Source of the DNA: Trichoplax sp. H2
Taxonomy: Eukaryota; Placozoa; Uniplacotomia; Trichoplacea
Direction of reading: 5' to 3'
Length of the DNA: 64,000 nucleotides
Assembly (NCBI GenBank): GCA_003344405.1
Contig: NOWV01000081.1
Location: 268,264 to 332,263 of the forward strand
Of this stretch, positions 1 to 15,322 are shown one piece after another. How positions within the stretch are numbered: the first letter of the stretch is position 1; each line of letters begins with the position of its first letter. Both the position numbers and the translations under genes were made by a program. The notes under the pieces are model-generated. The model saw only the letters and a program-made list of their open reading frames with translations, searched no databases and was not told the origin of the DNA.

Positions 1-3000
1 TGGGTATAAAATTTCTATCCTATCCGATACAATAATATTTTATGGAATCTAACATTTGAAAATAAATACTTGATAGATTTATATGAAGCAGAAAAAAATA
101 TTTCCATCTTTGACTTCTGGAATGCGATATATGTCCCCGTGCAAAATTTTGAAGTAGCTCAGGGTTTCACTGTTAATCTTCGCTGCCAAACACAGCCAGT
201 ACGCCATGGCAAATTGACGTGGTGGAGAGGAGATACACAATTGCATAATGTGCCTAATAAAATCGATATTTTCCATGGAGAAAATCATACCGTTTTGACT
301 ATTCATCAATTTGAGGAAATAAATGACGAAATTTACACATGTGCTATTAAATCGATGAACAGAGTAGATAAAATTCAAGTTAAAGTAAATTATAATCCTG
401 AAATTAGGCGTCCCATTGTTCAGTCTTACCCTGCAACCGTTTTTGAAGGTGAAACTGCTACTGTCCGCTGTGATGTTAGTAACAACGTTCCAGGTGTTAC
501 TAAAGTTTTATTGCCAGTCCAGTTTAGCTGGTTTATTAATGGAGAGGAAATTTTTAACAGTATGTATGAGATAAGCTATATTATACAAGTATCATTTTGA
601 GTTTTAGCTCTTTTAATCAAACTAGTCTATAACAAATAATAAACTTATCAAACAATTCAAAAATGCATTTTTTATTATACTGTAAATTAATAGAGTATTG
701 CATTCATCATTATTCGATATATATGTTTCGTCAATTTTGTTCGATTTCTACTGACTCATATTACCAAACATTTAAAATATAGGCCGTCAATATATTGTAA
801 AATATGAAAAATTGTCATCAGAATTAAGTATTATAGCGATCCAATTTTCCGCCCAGCCTGTAAACATAACATGTGAAGCGAGCAACAAAATTGGAGGTTC
901 ATCAATTAAAACTAAGATAACCACCTTAAGTAAAGGTATTGCTGATTGCTATGATATAGTTTGACAATACAAAAGCTACTAGCTTTATATAGCAAAACAT
1001 CACTGTGACCAGATGTCTCGGTTAATCATTTGTGTTATAAGCTGTCAAAGAAGTATGCCAACCGTTAGAGGAAGATGGAGTAATTTGGCCTCTGACCAGG
1101 GCAGGGGAAAAGGCTTCCTCAAATTGTCCTCCAGGAGCTGCTGGTAATAGTTACTGAGATATACGAGTACTTAAACTAGAATGGTTTAACATCCACGTTG
1201 TCATTGTAAACTAATAAATCATTAGGCATAATATCGGTTAAAATATATTGCGCTATTGTAATATCCAAAAGTCATTCTTAATATCAATCACTATAATGGC
1301 TAATGATAAAATCTGTAGGCGTTGCTGTCCGTGAATGCATTAAACAGTCGGATGGAGAGATTCTATTTGGTGATGCAGATTTTACCGATTGTGTATCAGC
1401 CGAGTTCGCGCAACTGCTATCCCAGGTACATGTCCAAGAATATTATAATTATGCTTGTAGTACTTTATAATTTACACAAATTAGTTACTGTTGCTATTCG
1501 AAAGTATTGTAGAATGTCCTTACTTTTATCTATTATAAATGATCTTGAAATTTGTGTAATTGTATTGAACAAGTAAACTTGATTACAGACGGATAAGAAT
1601 TTGACCGTAGAGGCTGCTGCTGGAGCCGTTAGAAAACTTGTCAATATTACTGAGTCTTCGAATTCTATGTTGGGTGGCGATCTAATCGCGACCAATTCAA
1701 TAATGAAAAAGATTGCTGACTCTGGAAACAATAAAAAAGATATTCCTTTAGAAGAGAGCGATGTGAGTTCTTAAAGTTTATGATTGAGTGGCACTTTTAA
1801 ATTACATTACCTTAGGCAAATATTCAAAGTTCTTTCAATTGATAAAGACCCTTACTTTATTACATTTATTTGGTTGATGATAGAACATGGTTAAAGTTGC
1901 AAATAATGTTTTGAACCTCAAGAACTCGATTGCTTGGCAAAACGTTCAGAAGGTAATCTCCATCTAGATTTTAATTACAGTATGATTAAATGATTAATTC
2001 AAGATTATTGAAATTTTTCTGACAAAACTCTTAGAAGATGGGTTTATAATCAGGATAACGATCTATTTAAGCCAGTATTTGTATAGGTTTTAAGAAGTTA
2101 TATTAATCGTACAAGTTTATAGCTCATTTCAATGAGCTGTTAGAGAGTTTAATAGCCAACATTTCGTGAAAATTCCGAGTAGAATTTGTACTAATACAAA
2201 TCATAAAATGTTGCTGTTACCTTGAAGTCATTTGCGTGTTACAAAATATCAAATGTTACTCTATCTTATCGAGGCGGATAATTATTTGCGGACTAAAAAT
2301 CGCGCAGCACAACCGTTTCAACTAATTTAAAATAATTTGTTTGATTATCATTCACTTTTATTCTATTACATAAGTAGAAGATTGTATCATTTAATGAAGG
2401 TTTTATATTTTCTATTGCGTTATGATTTGGCAATTAGAAACAAGTAGGTTCGATGACGGTGACTGAAAATTTAGAAAAATTTGGATTCAATATCAATATA
2501 ACTGTCAATAAAAATGTAACTATCGATACAGAAAACATAGGTAAGAGCTTTCTTTCCGGAAAATGAGCTTGTTATTCTAAAAGATATTTATTTGTATGTG
2601 AATAACTGCTACACATAAGATAATATCTACTGCTGAATACAAGCACATATCATTCACATTTTAATTTCTGTGATCAATACAGTTTTCAATGTCATGCTAA
2701 CGATGAAATCGTATCTCAATAGTAGATTCTTGCTACATTTTTTATCAGTCTTTCAGGTTCAGTCGGTTCCGGGAGGAGAAAATTCCACTGTAACTTTTAC
2801 TAATCCTTCTAAGGATGATAGTACTCAAATGGCAAGCATCAAATTACCACCGGAGCTATTCCTAAATAATAGTAAATATCTCGCTACTGCTACTATGTAA
2901 TGAAAGTCATATACGTGATAGTGTGTTTTATTCCGTAATTGAAAGTAATGAATTATAAATTTTCATCACTGTAGTACATAAGTTATTATTAGAAGTACCC

Positions 3001-6000
3001 AATCAGTAATATTTGGTATTTGACTTATTTCATTTAGGTGACAGAAAATCCGTCACAGTTGTTAACGCAGCTTATAAATCACTAAATAGGCTTCTGCCAA
3101 ACAGTGTAGCTTGCGATGATAGGTATATTATGTTTATGTGTAAGATCGCTTTATCTAATATCTTCAAAACAAATTAGATAAAAAATTATTCATATATAAA
3201 CAATCAGTGATCTGGGATTCTTTATTATAAATTTGACCTGTAGCCAAAACTTAGGGAACGTAAAAACGTGCGTTAACTCTATGATCATTTCAAGTACCAC
3301 TGATGCACCTCAACACGACAATTTTGCTGAACCTGTGGAAATTACTTTGTCTCACAATACAGTAAATAGCTCGTGATGGTTTCAGACAGTTTTTATAGAT
3401 GAAACTGTTTCAAAATACAGCGTGCCGCCTAATTTGCTACTACATTTTATTTCAACATCTAGCTTTATACTAAAGATCGTTTCGAGAAAGTGGATTGTGT
3501 ATTCTGGGATAAGAATTTGAAGTAAATATCGAACCCTAATCTCTATTTCTAATTAAAAATCTTTGCTTGTGATATCGTATCAATTTCAATATTTCTGTAC
3601 TATTTAGAATATAGAAGCAGAATATGTATACATAAAATACGGGTTATGAATTCTGACATTGTTATAGTATAGCCAGTATAGTTTATTAAAATTAACCAAT
3701 ATAATTTAATAGCTCAGCTAGATCTGGTGATTGGTCAACTGAAGGATGTGAAACTGCTTATTTCAACGACACCGTCACCATTTGTAAATGTTACCACTTG
3801 ACGAATTTTGCAATATTAATGAGTCTTTCACCTGAAAAGGTCGTATAAATCATTAGAGACAACTTGAGTGACTTTAAATGTTCTTATATTGGATCCTTAA
3901 ATCACTAATCTTAGTAAATTTACTACATAGATACCAGAAACCATTGCAAGGGCTCTTACTATTATTACTACTGTTGGTTGTTCCTTATCAATTACCGCAT
4001 TAACAATCACAATTATTGTTTTTATATATACATGGCGGTAAAGAGTCCTATTTTAATTTTGACGATTTTATTCTACATCCACATCTACATTAATGTACAT
4101 AGTAAGTGATTTAATAGTAACCATCCTTATAATACAATATAGATACCTTAAAAGAGTCCAAGCTGTATTCCATCTTAATCTATCTTTAACATTGCTACTG
4201 GCAAATTTACTTCTGTTAACTGGGTTGGATAAGGTTAACAGTACGGTAAGATGTTATAAAAAAATGTCAATTATCTGAGTTGCAGCTAGATTAAACCCAG
4301 TTTTTTTATATTAACGGAAAAATTGACCAATAATGATCTTCGCTAGATATAGGCTATTTACATTAACTTTAAGCTTAAGTTAGATCACACAACTGTGATA
4401 TTTCTTATTATTTTAAACTCTTACCATCAATTATTGTTATACGCGCATTATTAGAATTTCTGCATTGCTGTAGCATTTACGCTACATTTCCTGTTTCTAT
4501 CGGCGTTCATGTGGATGTTGATGGAAGCTGCCAACATCTACTTTATGGTCAACGACGTTTTTAGCAACCGAATGACTAAATTGCGCTACTACATCGCACT
4601 TTCCTACGGTGAGCTAAGCTACAAATCTGAGTGTTATGATAGCAACTCGATAAAATTGCTTTAATTGAGGCAGACAGCAACATAGAGACGTCGTTAATTT
4701 GCAATTTTACTACAAGGTTTATTTATATTGATAAGTTTTTTTAACAACTATACTCAGCTTCCGTTAATTATTTTGATATTCTAAATTAATAAAAACTATG
4801 TTTCAATACTTTTGCTAGGACTTCCGCTGCTAACGGCCACTATTGTTATTGCTGCTATTGGTTCAACATTAGGTCTAAAATACTATACAAACAAACATGC
4901 GTAAGTAAAGAGATTATCTTAATCATCATAATCATTTTATACTATTTCTGTAATGCGACAGCCATTTTAAGTCGCAAACTGATAATAATTCATGCTTAAT
5001 CTAAATGAACCTTGAAAAGAAACTAGAATTTTAATCCATATAATGAATACAATACTTTAATGGACTTTGAAATCGATATTTGATGGTGAAGTATACCACC
5101 CAGTACCGTATCCATTCAGTTATATATTATCTGAAATACATTTACAGCTAATAATTAAATCTTATAATCTCTATATACAAGTTAATATTCGTATAAAAGG
5201 CAGCCAATTTACCGCATAGACTTCATAAATATAATAATTGACATCTAGTAAGAGATTATATATTGTAAGTTGTAACCTTATCGTAATTTTTTATTTCCGA
5301 GACATTTAAGTGTATAAGTAACGTTTATGAGTGTAAGTGCAGGGTGCTGAGTCACAGAATCGGCAATTAAAGTTTCATTGATCGTTTTCAGGTGTTGGTT
5401 ATCGGTGAATCCTCCAATAATAGTAGCATTTATTGGACCAGCTGTTACTATCATTCTAGTAATTTCTTATCTATTCCTGTCTTCATTTCTATAATGTTAT
5501 ACTTTTTCTTACATACTTTATTTATTCGGTTATAAACATATTAATTACTTGCAGCTAAATACCATAGTATTGATTATGACAGTCAAAGCTGCTTTATCAA
5601 CAAAGAAAATTCAGTCATCAAAGCAGAAATATGTTAAGGCAAGGTACGTCGTATACTATAAGAGTAAAAACAGAATTTAGTACAATAAGTAAAGCTATAT
5701 CCGTCTTATTATCTTCGATAACTGCTGATGATTATTGTAAAACAATACTATTATCACAATATACTTTCTGCTGTCGTACTATTCTAATGCTATGACAATC
5801 CCACTATAATTTGACTGCAACAAATGAAAGAGCCTATAGTATTAAACCACCTCAAAAGAATACGTCCAGTGAAATATTAAACTATAAATAAACATCTAAT
5901 ATTTACTTTTTTCTCGGCCCATTTTTTATGTGTTGCAGGACTGCAATTAAGGGTGTGTTAGTGTTGACACCGTTACTAGGAATTACATGGATTATAGGTC

Positions 6001-7751
6001 TGTTCTCCTTCAATAATGATTTGATCGTCTTTCAATTCTTGTTTGCAATTGCAAACTCACTACAGGTAATTAGCAATGTTCATACTTCTACTGAGAGATA
6101 GCATCTTTCATTATCGAATTGAAATCATCACAATGCTATAGATTTTATTTAATTAAGTATTTACTATCATCTTAATATCAACCTGTATGATTGACTCCGA
6201 AACTTCTTTTCAGGGCTTTTTGATCTTCATTCTGTACTGTTTCAGAAACCCTCAGGTAAAAAAATCATCGTATATTCTTCTTCCTATGCTTAAGCATTTG
6301 CATATATATTTCTCGTTTCTGAACGTAAATCATTTTATAATTACTTTGCGTACTGTAACAAGCAATATAGTATCAGGAATATTTAATCATTACTTTATAA
6401 TAATTTATATCATAAATTTCATTGCAATCGGCTATCAAAACTCAAATGATAGCTAAGACGAATAAATGCATACAAAGCCATAGAGCTTAACACAGCACTA
6501 TACCAGGCATGATATAAATATATTCGACCCTTCCATTTTTGTTAAAACCTGATGTATATCTGTAAACGAATATATATAACTCTTAACATAATGCAACGTT
6601 ACGATCATAATTTACACAGATGCTCGTACACCTTCGTTTAAGATCGATCTTGTGATTAGACATACTAATATAGGTAGTAGGTCGTATTAGTCAAAATTGG
6701 TATGGCATGCATTTATCTACAGTATAGTATAATTACAATATTCGATTATGGTCATACTACATATAGTTATCGAAGACTATAAAATACATTAAAATATCTA
6801 CGACAATATTTTCATATAATAAATCACAAAAGGGGTTACTATTGTGTGTACTTAATTAATTACTTCGACTTAAAAGTTCTTATTTATTCGGGTTTAAATC
6901 GTTCATATATTACCTCTACATATTAATCCTCGTAACTGAATACGAGCTGTTAATTTTTGATATATACGGGTATGACGATATTCTCACCATTGTATTGCTA
7001 AATCAATGAGACAAAAATCAGTACCCGTTTACGAATCACATTTCATCTACTTAAGATAGATCATCGAAAATTTTGTATATAACACGCGTATATAGTACAG
7101 TATTTGTAATCATCTTTAACATAAACTCTTGCTGCCCATTAAGGTTATGTGAAATGATCATGGTACGATGGTGCATAGCCCACTCGGATTTATTTACGTG
7201 TTTAATAAAAATTACGAGTCTATTTTAGTAATCTTCTTTTATGATTATCACTTTACCATACGAGCTCTACTGTACATTGCCATTAATAATATACCGTCAT
7301 TGAGAGGTATTCTATGATAACGTACTCGTCTTGTAACTCAGGAACGGTATTTCATGCTACTTTATAAATTAAATTACTAAGAATTTATTGGCAAATTCAT
7401 CACGTTTTCTACGGTTTCGATATTAAAAGTAATAATGTTTGCCCTAGATGGATGCAATATTCGATAACTGGTTTCGATTCACCTCTTGTATATAAGTATA
7501 TAGATAACATAAAAATTAATACATTCTCTTCACGTAGGTAAGAACTGCTTTTACAAAAAATCGAAAAAATGCCTTCATATCTTGGGTTTTTAATTCCGCT
7601 ACAAGGTCAGTATTATAGCTTGTACTATATTGTACTGTACACGATAAGTGCAATATGGCTTTGACGAATGCATATTTATGGTAGTTTCTATCGTTCTTCT
7701 TTTAGGAAATCTGAAAGGAGTACTTCTCGTAAAAATATGAGCTCTGTCTAA
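1..7751 (+). CDS. Adhesion GPCR 1 (5' end outside window)
   Basis: This is a family B2 adhesion G protein-coupled receptor at the plasma membrane. It is a spliced gene whose N-terminus lies left of the window. An Ig-like exon (about 77-550) holds one full Ig domain and most of a second, which the exon at about 787-935 completes (ITCEASNK). A HormR module follows (about 1048-1133 and 1319-1420), then GAIN exons from about 1590 to 3530, including the GAIN hallmark CVFWD. The GPS exon is 3713-3839 and reads [13 protein letters not shown], with cleavage expected between L and T and the tethered agonist starting TNFAILMSL. The seven TM helices are on exons from about 3935 to 6256. The tail exons (about 7538-7605 and 7701-7751) give only 37 residues, ending SSV, a possible class I PDZ ligand. 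Splice phases agree at every junction I checked. The tail exon after TM7 is the least certain. Confidence 0.88.
3713..3839 (+). other. GPS exon of adhesion GPCR 1
   Basis: The exon encodes W-x(5)-C, then a C-x-C-x-H-L-T core followed by NFAILMSL. This is the GPCR proteolysis site at the end of the GAIN domain. The H and T needed for autocleavage are present. It is 127 nt long, exactly the length of the matching exon in adhesion GPCR 3 (54576-54702). Confidence 0.9.
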
Positions 7752-8455
7752 GCGAGTAGAAAATAAAATTCACCCATTGGGAATCAATGACTACGCTAAA
7801 ATATTTTTAGCCTGTTTATGAATGACGCAAAAACAAATATCTCAAATAACGAATTCTTTTATCTTATTCTTATACTAAATTCTTCAAAGTTAAACGATAT
7901 AGCATAATGCAGTATTATGTAAATCTATAAATATGAGGGTATTCCTCTTTGGCGTCCGCGTTTGCAATTATTAACGTTTAGTTAACATGCAATAATTGAA
8001 TAAACATCGTACGAAGTTACAAATGCTACATTCTAATTGCTCAGTACATTTTAATAGCTGCAACTCAGAATCTCTTAAACTAAAAAACAGTATTAATTAG
8101 ATCATCAAACTAAAATAGTACTCTTTTATCATTGAGTTTTACAGTAGTTTCATTTTTTCACTATCGATGCACCTTTATGAAGAATCTATTAACAGCATCT
8201 TTCAAATTCCCTTAGTAAGTATGCAAAGGTGCAAATACACCAAATTTAACATCAAAAACTGCAATTTATTGAAGATTTAGAGTTTGTATTGCAATATAGC
8301 AATGTATGAGAATAGCTGCGTAAATTTAAATATGAACATTATGAATATTAATACGTAATTAATCATGTATTAAATAAGAAAATGTTTCTATTGAAGTTTC
8401 ATTAGCTTGCATTTACGCGTACAATATATTCATATGTTAGTAAATTTGAAGACCT
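7752..8455. other. Intergenic, convergent gene ends
   Basis: About 700 bp lie between the stop codon of adhesion GPCR 1 and the stop codon of COG4 on the other strand, so the two genes meet tail to tail. The stretch is AT-rich and presumably holds both 3' UTRs. I see no conserved coding segment or repeat in it. Confidence 0.6.
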
Positions 8456-11400
8456 TTATAATTTTATACGATTTATATCTTCCCTTCTGAAATCGACTCT
8501 AAAAAAAGGAAAAAACATAAATAATTATACGCACAAATGATACATCAGTGAACTATTTACATATAATGGAGTCTACCAATGAACGAAATAAGGATTCGTT
8601 TCTATTACCGTAACATTAAGCTGTTGCGAACATCTGCAGGTGTTAATCGCCATGCAAGCGGACCAGCATTAACGCCCCAATAGTCTAAGATTTCATTCAC
8701 CTGTTTAGAAAAACATTTACTAAATGAGTTCCAGTACTATCGAAACTCGCCTAATCGCAGCGTAGAATTAGGCGTAATCGAACACTTTTTAATATTGCTT
8801 AATTTGGCAACAAATTAAGATGTCAATCTTACATTTTCTAAATTCAAGATAATAGCTATTTGCGATAGGCGAGCAAATTTGTCTCTTATAGTCCACTGAG
8901 TAACAGAAGTTAAAAACGACACTAGAGCACGGAGTTCTTTATCGAATTGCAGTCCACCAAGCTAATTATAGCGTAAATATGAAAATCAATCATCGTATAT
9001 CTATAAACATAACTACAGTATTACTGTAATAACCTATGTTGAAGGAGCATAAATAATTATTATAAAATTTTTGATACTAATGGATTCTCTAGCATCTAAC
9101 CCTGTTGAATGTAGATCTGAAAATAGCATTCTCTAATTCAGTGGTGATTTCATTTGTTAGTAAACTGATCAAAAGATCAAAATTTGCTGTCGATAAATGT
9201 TCCTATCAAGATTTTATTAATAAACGTATTGTAATAATTGAGTACACGTTTCGAATGATTAACTAATCTTGTCATATCTAAGGCATAGCACTTCTCACCT
9301 TATAATTTTGTATGTCTTGCGATATGCAAGAGATTAGATTTTGTACAAAAGGATCATTTAATTCATAATTATTAAATGTCTCCTAAGAAATTTTTATAGA
9401 AAGATATTAGTTACCATCATAATTAATCACATTTTTTGAAAAAGTCAAACTTTAATTTTATTATCTATTAAATTGAACAAACCTCAGTAATATCGTGACT
9501 GACAGACGTGAAACCATCGATATGTACTTTAATTTTTGGCATTATTACCGATACACACAGTTGAGTACTTCCATTCTGTTATAATACAAATGTGAAGAAA
9601 TGAAATGACTTTCAGAAACGGTGACCTTCAACTGTAATAGTAATTTAGCTACATAATAAGATCTTATTCAAGATTGTAATAAAGCTTACATTTACGATAG
9701 CCTTGAACACATCACTTGTGTCACGTAAATCGTTTAAACAACTCTAAAAACGGGCAAATTACAAATTATTTCAAATTTCTGGGTCTACAGTCATCCACAT
9801 CACACAACTGCAGTAACGCCTGAAAAATTGCATACCTGTATTTTATGTCGAGAATTATCATCCAATTTATCAAGAAAGGTACGGAAATCAACCTTCAGCA
9901 ATAAGAACAATAAAATTAATTAATAATGTACTACAAAGATATTGCGTTAGCATTTTCATCGTATTCTTAACCTCTAAATCTTTACATAATTTAATGACAT
10001 TTTCAGATGTGACTTCAGCATCATTCAACGTAACCTAAATTTATGTCATTGAAGTAGATTTCCATCAAATTAACCATCCTAAATTGGAATTTGCTAATTC
10101 AAAAATTTACCAGATATGAGTTTTTAACTTTAATAGTTTCAGTCAACGCAGGTTGAAGTTTTCCTTGCAACATTCCTGTTAAATCTATGCTACTGTATTA
10201 TCAGAAGCAATATAGAATGCTATACATTACCCAAAGATACAAAAATTTGATCAACAATCTAAAATATTTTGCAGCTAACCTTCCAGCTATGAAACTAGAT
10301 TTTATTTTTCCACTTAAGATGCCATTAAAAAAATTCGTTAACAAAGTTCTAATGTACGGAATCAAGCAGAATTACGAAGCAATAAATATTAAGATCGTAA
10401 AATCCTTCTACCAATAAGATCTCTTATATATCTAGATTCGCTCACGCGGCATTATTTAACATTGCACCAATGCCATCGGTACTAGCTGTGGATAATGATC
10501 TCCTGAAAAGACCAAAAAATTTATTGCTGAAATGATTATTTTTGCTTAATGAATAGTTATTGTACGAATACAAAGATAGTAGCAGGATTACCGTATAGAT
10601 TTCTTTATAATGAAGAAAATATCATCTACATAATTAGATGTAACCGGGCCAGTGATATTATCGTAAGATTGAGAAAGTCCTACGGCCTATTTTGATATCA
10701 TACATATAATAAATATAATCTAAAGTACGACAGCATTTTATATAAACAGCTATTATATGAAAACCTTAGTAGTAATCTCCTGCATATAAAAATTTTCTAA
10801 CGCAATATAATTTCCAATTAGATCCTAATTGTTGAGCATAAAGTTACTTCCAATAAGATATAAATCAGAATGGCATTAAATTGCACAAAATTATCAGAGT
10901 AAAGAATGATAGCCTGAATTTTTAACCATAACAGTCTTTATTTCATACCTTCGTTCATTACTAGTGATATCTCCGCAATTATAAATTACTTTACCTGCAT
11001 TTTATGACTTAGTTCACAATCACGAATTATTAATGATATATCAGCGTCTAAAAAATAAATCCAATCTTCAATGAACTGCACTATTAAATCGAATCTTACA
11101 TCCTAGTTTATTAAAGGAGTACCTCTAGATTCAACACCATCCAGTTCCGCTGCGCTCTAATTACGTAATATAGTAACAAAAATTGCTATATTAAGCGAAT
11201 GACATTTACCAACAATGTTAAACTATTAACAAAGCACCTGTAAATATTTTCGTATGAATGAAAAATATAGTTCACTTCTTTGGCTCATAGCAGCGACTTC
11301 GTTTAATACCACATCAAATTCCCTCACATCAAATCTAAGTTAAGAATTTGTAGCTTATAAGAATAATCATTTGATTCACTTGAATACAACCCTGCGACGA

Positions 11401-14400
11401 TACTTTCACAATGAAATATAGACCAAACATAAATATGTCAGGCTAACCTCTCATTAGGATTCTTAGATACCCTATCGGGAACGCTTTTAGACGATCTTTT
11501 AATACTAAGAACCTTTTAGTAAACATAAAAAAGTCCACCCAAAGTATCAGAATATAATGTAAACAATATATATCGTTAGAAATGCTTGCCAACCGTCAAA
11601 TTAAACTTTCTGTTATTTTCAAACGCTTTTAGAATCATAGAAGCACGATTATCACATTCTCGCTGATAATTGATCAAATTAAAGAAATGTTCAGCAACGC
11701 TAACCAACCTCTAATTTTAATACAAATTGCTATTAGAATTCTATGTAAAAACCTGAATTGCCTGAATAATTGGTATCATGTTACCAAGACCTAAACGACA
11801 TAAGAATTGAATAAACATGAATACAATAAACTACGCGTATAGCATATATTAGCATCTTCATTGTCAAATTAAGAATTGGTATGTACACAGTAATACCATA
11901 ATATGTTTCCACAAGAGGCTGGTATTTCTCAATTATTTTCGCAATCAATTCGTATAGTTTCATTAGCATATCGGCATATATCATCTTTTCTCGTTGATCT
12001 AGAAAATAGTTTTGGCATCATTTAGTCGTTATAGACTTTCTTTATTGAGTACTGAAAGGAATCAAAGAGCATACCATTCGTAACAGTAGAAGCCAGACCT
12101 TCTATATGTTGTTTATAGTTATCTGATATCTAAACATAAATAGCACAGCAGACATAAATCTGACTACCACAAATACTTCTACGTTTCACCGAGATATGAC
12201 TTAGATAGATTACATATTAATATCTTCAATTAACTACCTGCGATTTCAAATACTGGGATATCTTTCTCTTTCCCTTCTCTTTCATACCCAATAACGGAAA
12301 AATTTTAAGAAACCTGTATCAAATATGCACACATTCAAATTTAAGCAAATAATATATGAATTTCTTTTCATTAATACAGAAGCAATTTAGTTTACCTTTC
12401 CACTTCCACGGTGTTGTTAGAAGAGACCGCGGTATCGAATTTCTCATTGACAATACCTTTTAAATGCTCTTCCGCTTCACGAAGGAGATGAAATGCACCA
12501 CCAACACTGCCCTCTGCATTATTATGATGTATCAAGATTATAGGATACAGAATTTATAGAACTCTTCTTCAATTCAGGCATTAATAAAACGATATTTAAT
12601 CGTATACCTTCAGCACTGTCAACGGTTGTAGCTTTGACAAGATTCTCATCGAGACTCAGATATCGGTTAATATGGGCAGCAGCCTTATAGAGTTTAAAGT
12701 TTAATTACAAATATCTTTCTATTTCACTTAAATTTTATTCCGTTGTACGTGTACATTAGAATTGACAACATAAGAAATAGGCAACTTTTACTAAACCTGC
12801 TCATAGTCTTCTATCTTTAGTGCATTCTGTACGCCATCAACACAGTTCTAGTTAAATTACATAAATGTTTACTTTAAATATTTATCCCAATACATTCAAT
12901 AGTAGTTAATCGACGATTTATATAGTTAAGCTGTGTGCCATAGTTAATTCGCATCATGCACATTATAGCGTTGATAGCAAAATCTGATAATAATAAATTT
13001 TACGATTAAACATACCTTTAAATCTAAAACATCATCGACTCTTTTCATGGCCGAGTTTACACGATTCTGCAAAGAAATATAGCATACATTATGCTGAATT
13101 CCTTTTTCTGACTTAATCGCTATTTTAAGCATTTCACTTTACTCGTATATAGCCATTTATAGGATTTTAAATGTATATTTGTAAAATTGTTGCAATACCC
13201 AAGTACTCTATTTTTGAAATTTATACAAATTGTACCAGATAGCATTGTAATGTACGTAGTATTTAACTCTTAGTCATACTTCACATTATATTGTCTTAGA
13301 ATAAGTACGTACTTATATAACAACACTGTACGTAATAAACTCACTAGAAATTGACCGGTAAATAATTCAGAAATTAAAATATACATACGCGTATATACTG
13401 TCCGGTAAGCCTACGATCATAAAATTACTCTTACTTTAACATTTTTCTTAACTTTTTATGTAATTCTTCTGTTTGATGAAAAATAAAACAAACCTTAGCT
13501 AAGTCCAATTTTCGCACTTTACTACTAACATTTTCAGCCAAGTCACAAGTATGCTTAATCAAACCATCCAATTTTACCGTATCCTTAATCAAGTAGTCAA
13601 CCTTAGGCCTACAATATATTAAAATTAACAGTAAGGCCTCAGAGATCATTTGTACGTGCTCTTTACAATACCTTAGCTATGCTATATAACTATCGCCATG
13701 TAAGCTTTACGCCACTAGTGACTGAAAGAATAATTTATATATAATTTTATGATCAAACTGACACAACATCTTGTAGCAATGTCAGCTTTCGTGAAACTTC
13801 TGCTTGACTTTCCAGGCAACTGTCCAACTGTTGGTTGAGTTGTTGCTATTTCATTTGACATAGCATTAGAAAGATTGATAGATCAGTAAGAATACGATCC
13901 ATTGATATAAGAGAGCAATCGAGTATCATTTCAATTAATTCAGTTCACCATTATTGAAATAGAAAATAGTAATGACTGTACTACTAAGTATCAAAATTAG
14001 TATATCAAGTTAATAATTATCATAACAGTTATATTTCTTATATAATTGAGATTAATTTTACTTCATTTTAGCATCCGCTTACGACATCATTAAAGCATAC
14101 TCGTGCTGTACAAGCCAAGGTATATGAACTATAGTATAGAACGAGTGCTAAAATGGATTTTTAATTCATACGTATCCACAATAAATTCTTTTACCAAATA
14201 AATACTAATTCCATGCAACATAGGCTTTAGTAACAATTGATATTTTCTTCAGTAATATATACGTATCTACTTATTCTACAATATTTCTTTATAAAATGAT
14301 GTAACATCGTGTGGAATGAATTAAGTTAGCTATTGGTATAATATTACGCTGTTATGGCAGATATCCTCATCTTACTGTAAAAACAGTATGCGTTTTTGAT

Positions 14401-15322
14401 ATGAATGAATAATACTATTTCTGTATAGAGCTATAACACTAATATTAAAATGATATTGTATCATTTCTCCTGGCGACATGACTGCAACGCTTATTTATCA
14501 ACTCCATCACCGTATGAGTGTGTTCTTTATGTCGTAAAAATATTCCAACATACTCTATCAGCTGGTCTATAATTCAATCTAAAGCATCTCTATAGAAAGT
14601 GCAGTGCCATTTATAGTACTGTAGTAGGAAAATTATCATATCATTTCATGATTTGTATTGTAACATTTCGGTATTTATTTTATAGAACCTTAAATTATAC
14701 CGTCACGAAAAAATGAAATACTATACAGTCTTGATATCAGTCGATAACTGTATTAAATATGCTCAAGTAATTGTCACGACATCACAATTTTCCAAGGTAT
14801 AGTCGTATTGATAAAATAAGGTTAATGAACAGACGACAAACCGATTATATACATATACGTATACAGTATATGACATATCTATTACTATAGCCATTCATAT
14901 GACATAATAATCATAACAAATTTAAAGCAGTAAAATACCCATCGGACTGTACATTTATAAGAATTGATGTAGTACCATTCTTCAATACTAAACTGTAAAA
15001 TGCATGTCCATTGCAGAGCTCTCTTCGGATACATTAAGACTGGAATAACTACGATGTACAGTATGTGCATAATACATTGAGAAGCATAAACCCATTCTCA
15101 TCACAAGAATTTATACATATACGATGGCAACTACGGTACAGCCATTTTTAACTAGTACTTAAAGACATGATTACAAATGTGTATATTCTAGTGTTCTACT
15201 CTATTGAGAGTATTTCATACATAAAGTTCTTCTTATGCAATTTCATCTACCTCTTTTAGCTCCAGTTCATTGACAGCTCTTTGAATATCTTCTACAGCTG
15301 TTAAAAGATCCACAGAAGACAT
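8456..15322 (-). CDS. COG4: COG complex subunit 4
   Basis: COG4 is a subunit of the conserved oligomeric Golgi tethering complex, which acts in retrograde vesicle traffic at the Golgi. The gene is complete and split into about twenty short exons. Exon 1 is 15251-15322 and starts [14 protein letters not shown]. Exon 2 is 13768-13845, a coiled coil. Exon 3 is 13494-13601 with [16 protein letters not shown]. Exon 4 is 13016-13066 with RVDDVLDLK. Exon 5 is 12797-12847 with [14 protein letters not shown]. Further exons encode [18 protein letters not shown] (about 11920), ELSHKMQ (about 10990), [13 protein letters not shown] and [10 protein letters not shown]. The C-terminus is ILDYWG...AWRLTPADV then [13 protein letters not shown], with stop at 8456-8458. 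The order and motifs match COG4 throughout, and every splice phase I tested was consistent. A further small exon between 13846 and 15250 cannot be excluded. I see no sign of decay. Confidence 0.95.

Noticed and set aside
14461-14570. Open - strand segment [20 protein letters not shown] as an extra COG4 exon
   Set aside because: It does not resemble the COG4 region expected there, ends without a usable donor, and exons 1 and 2 already join in phase.
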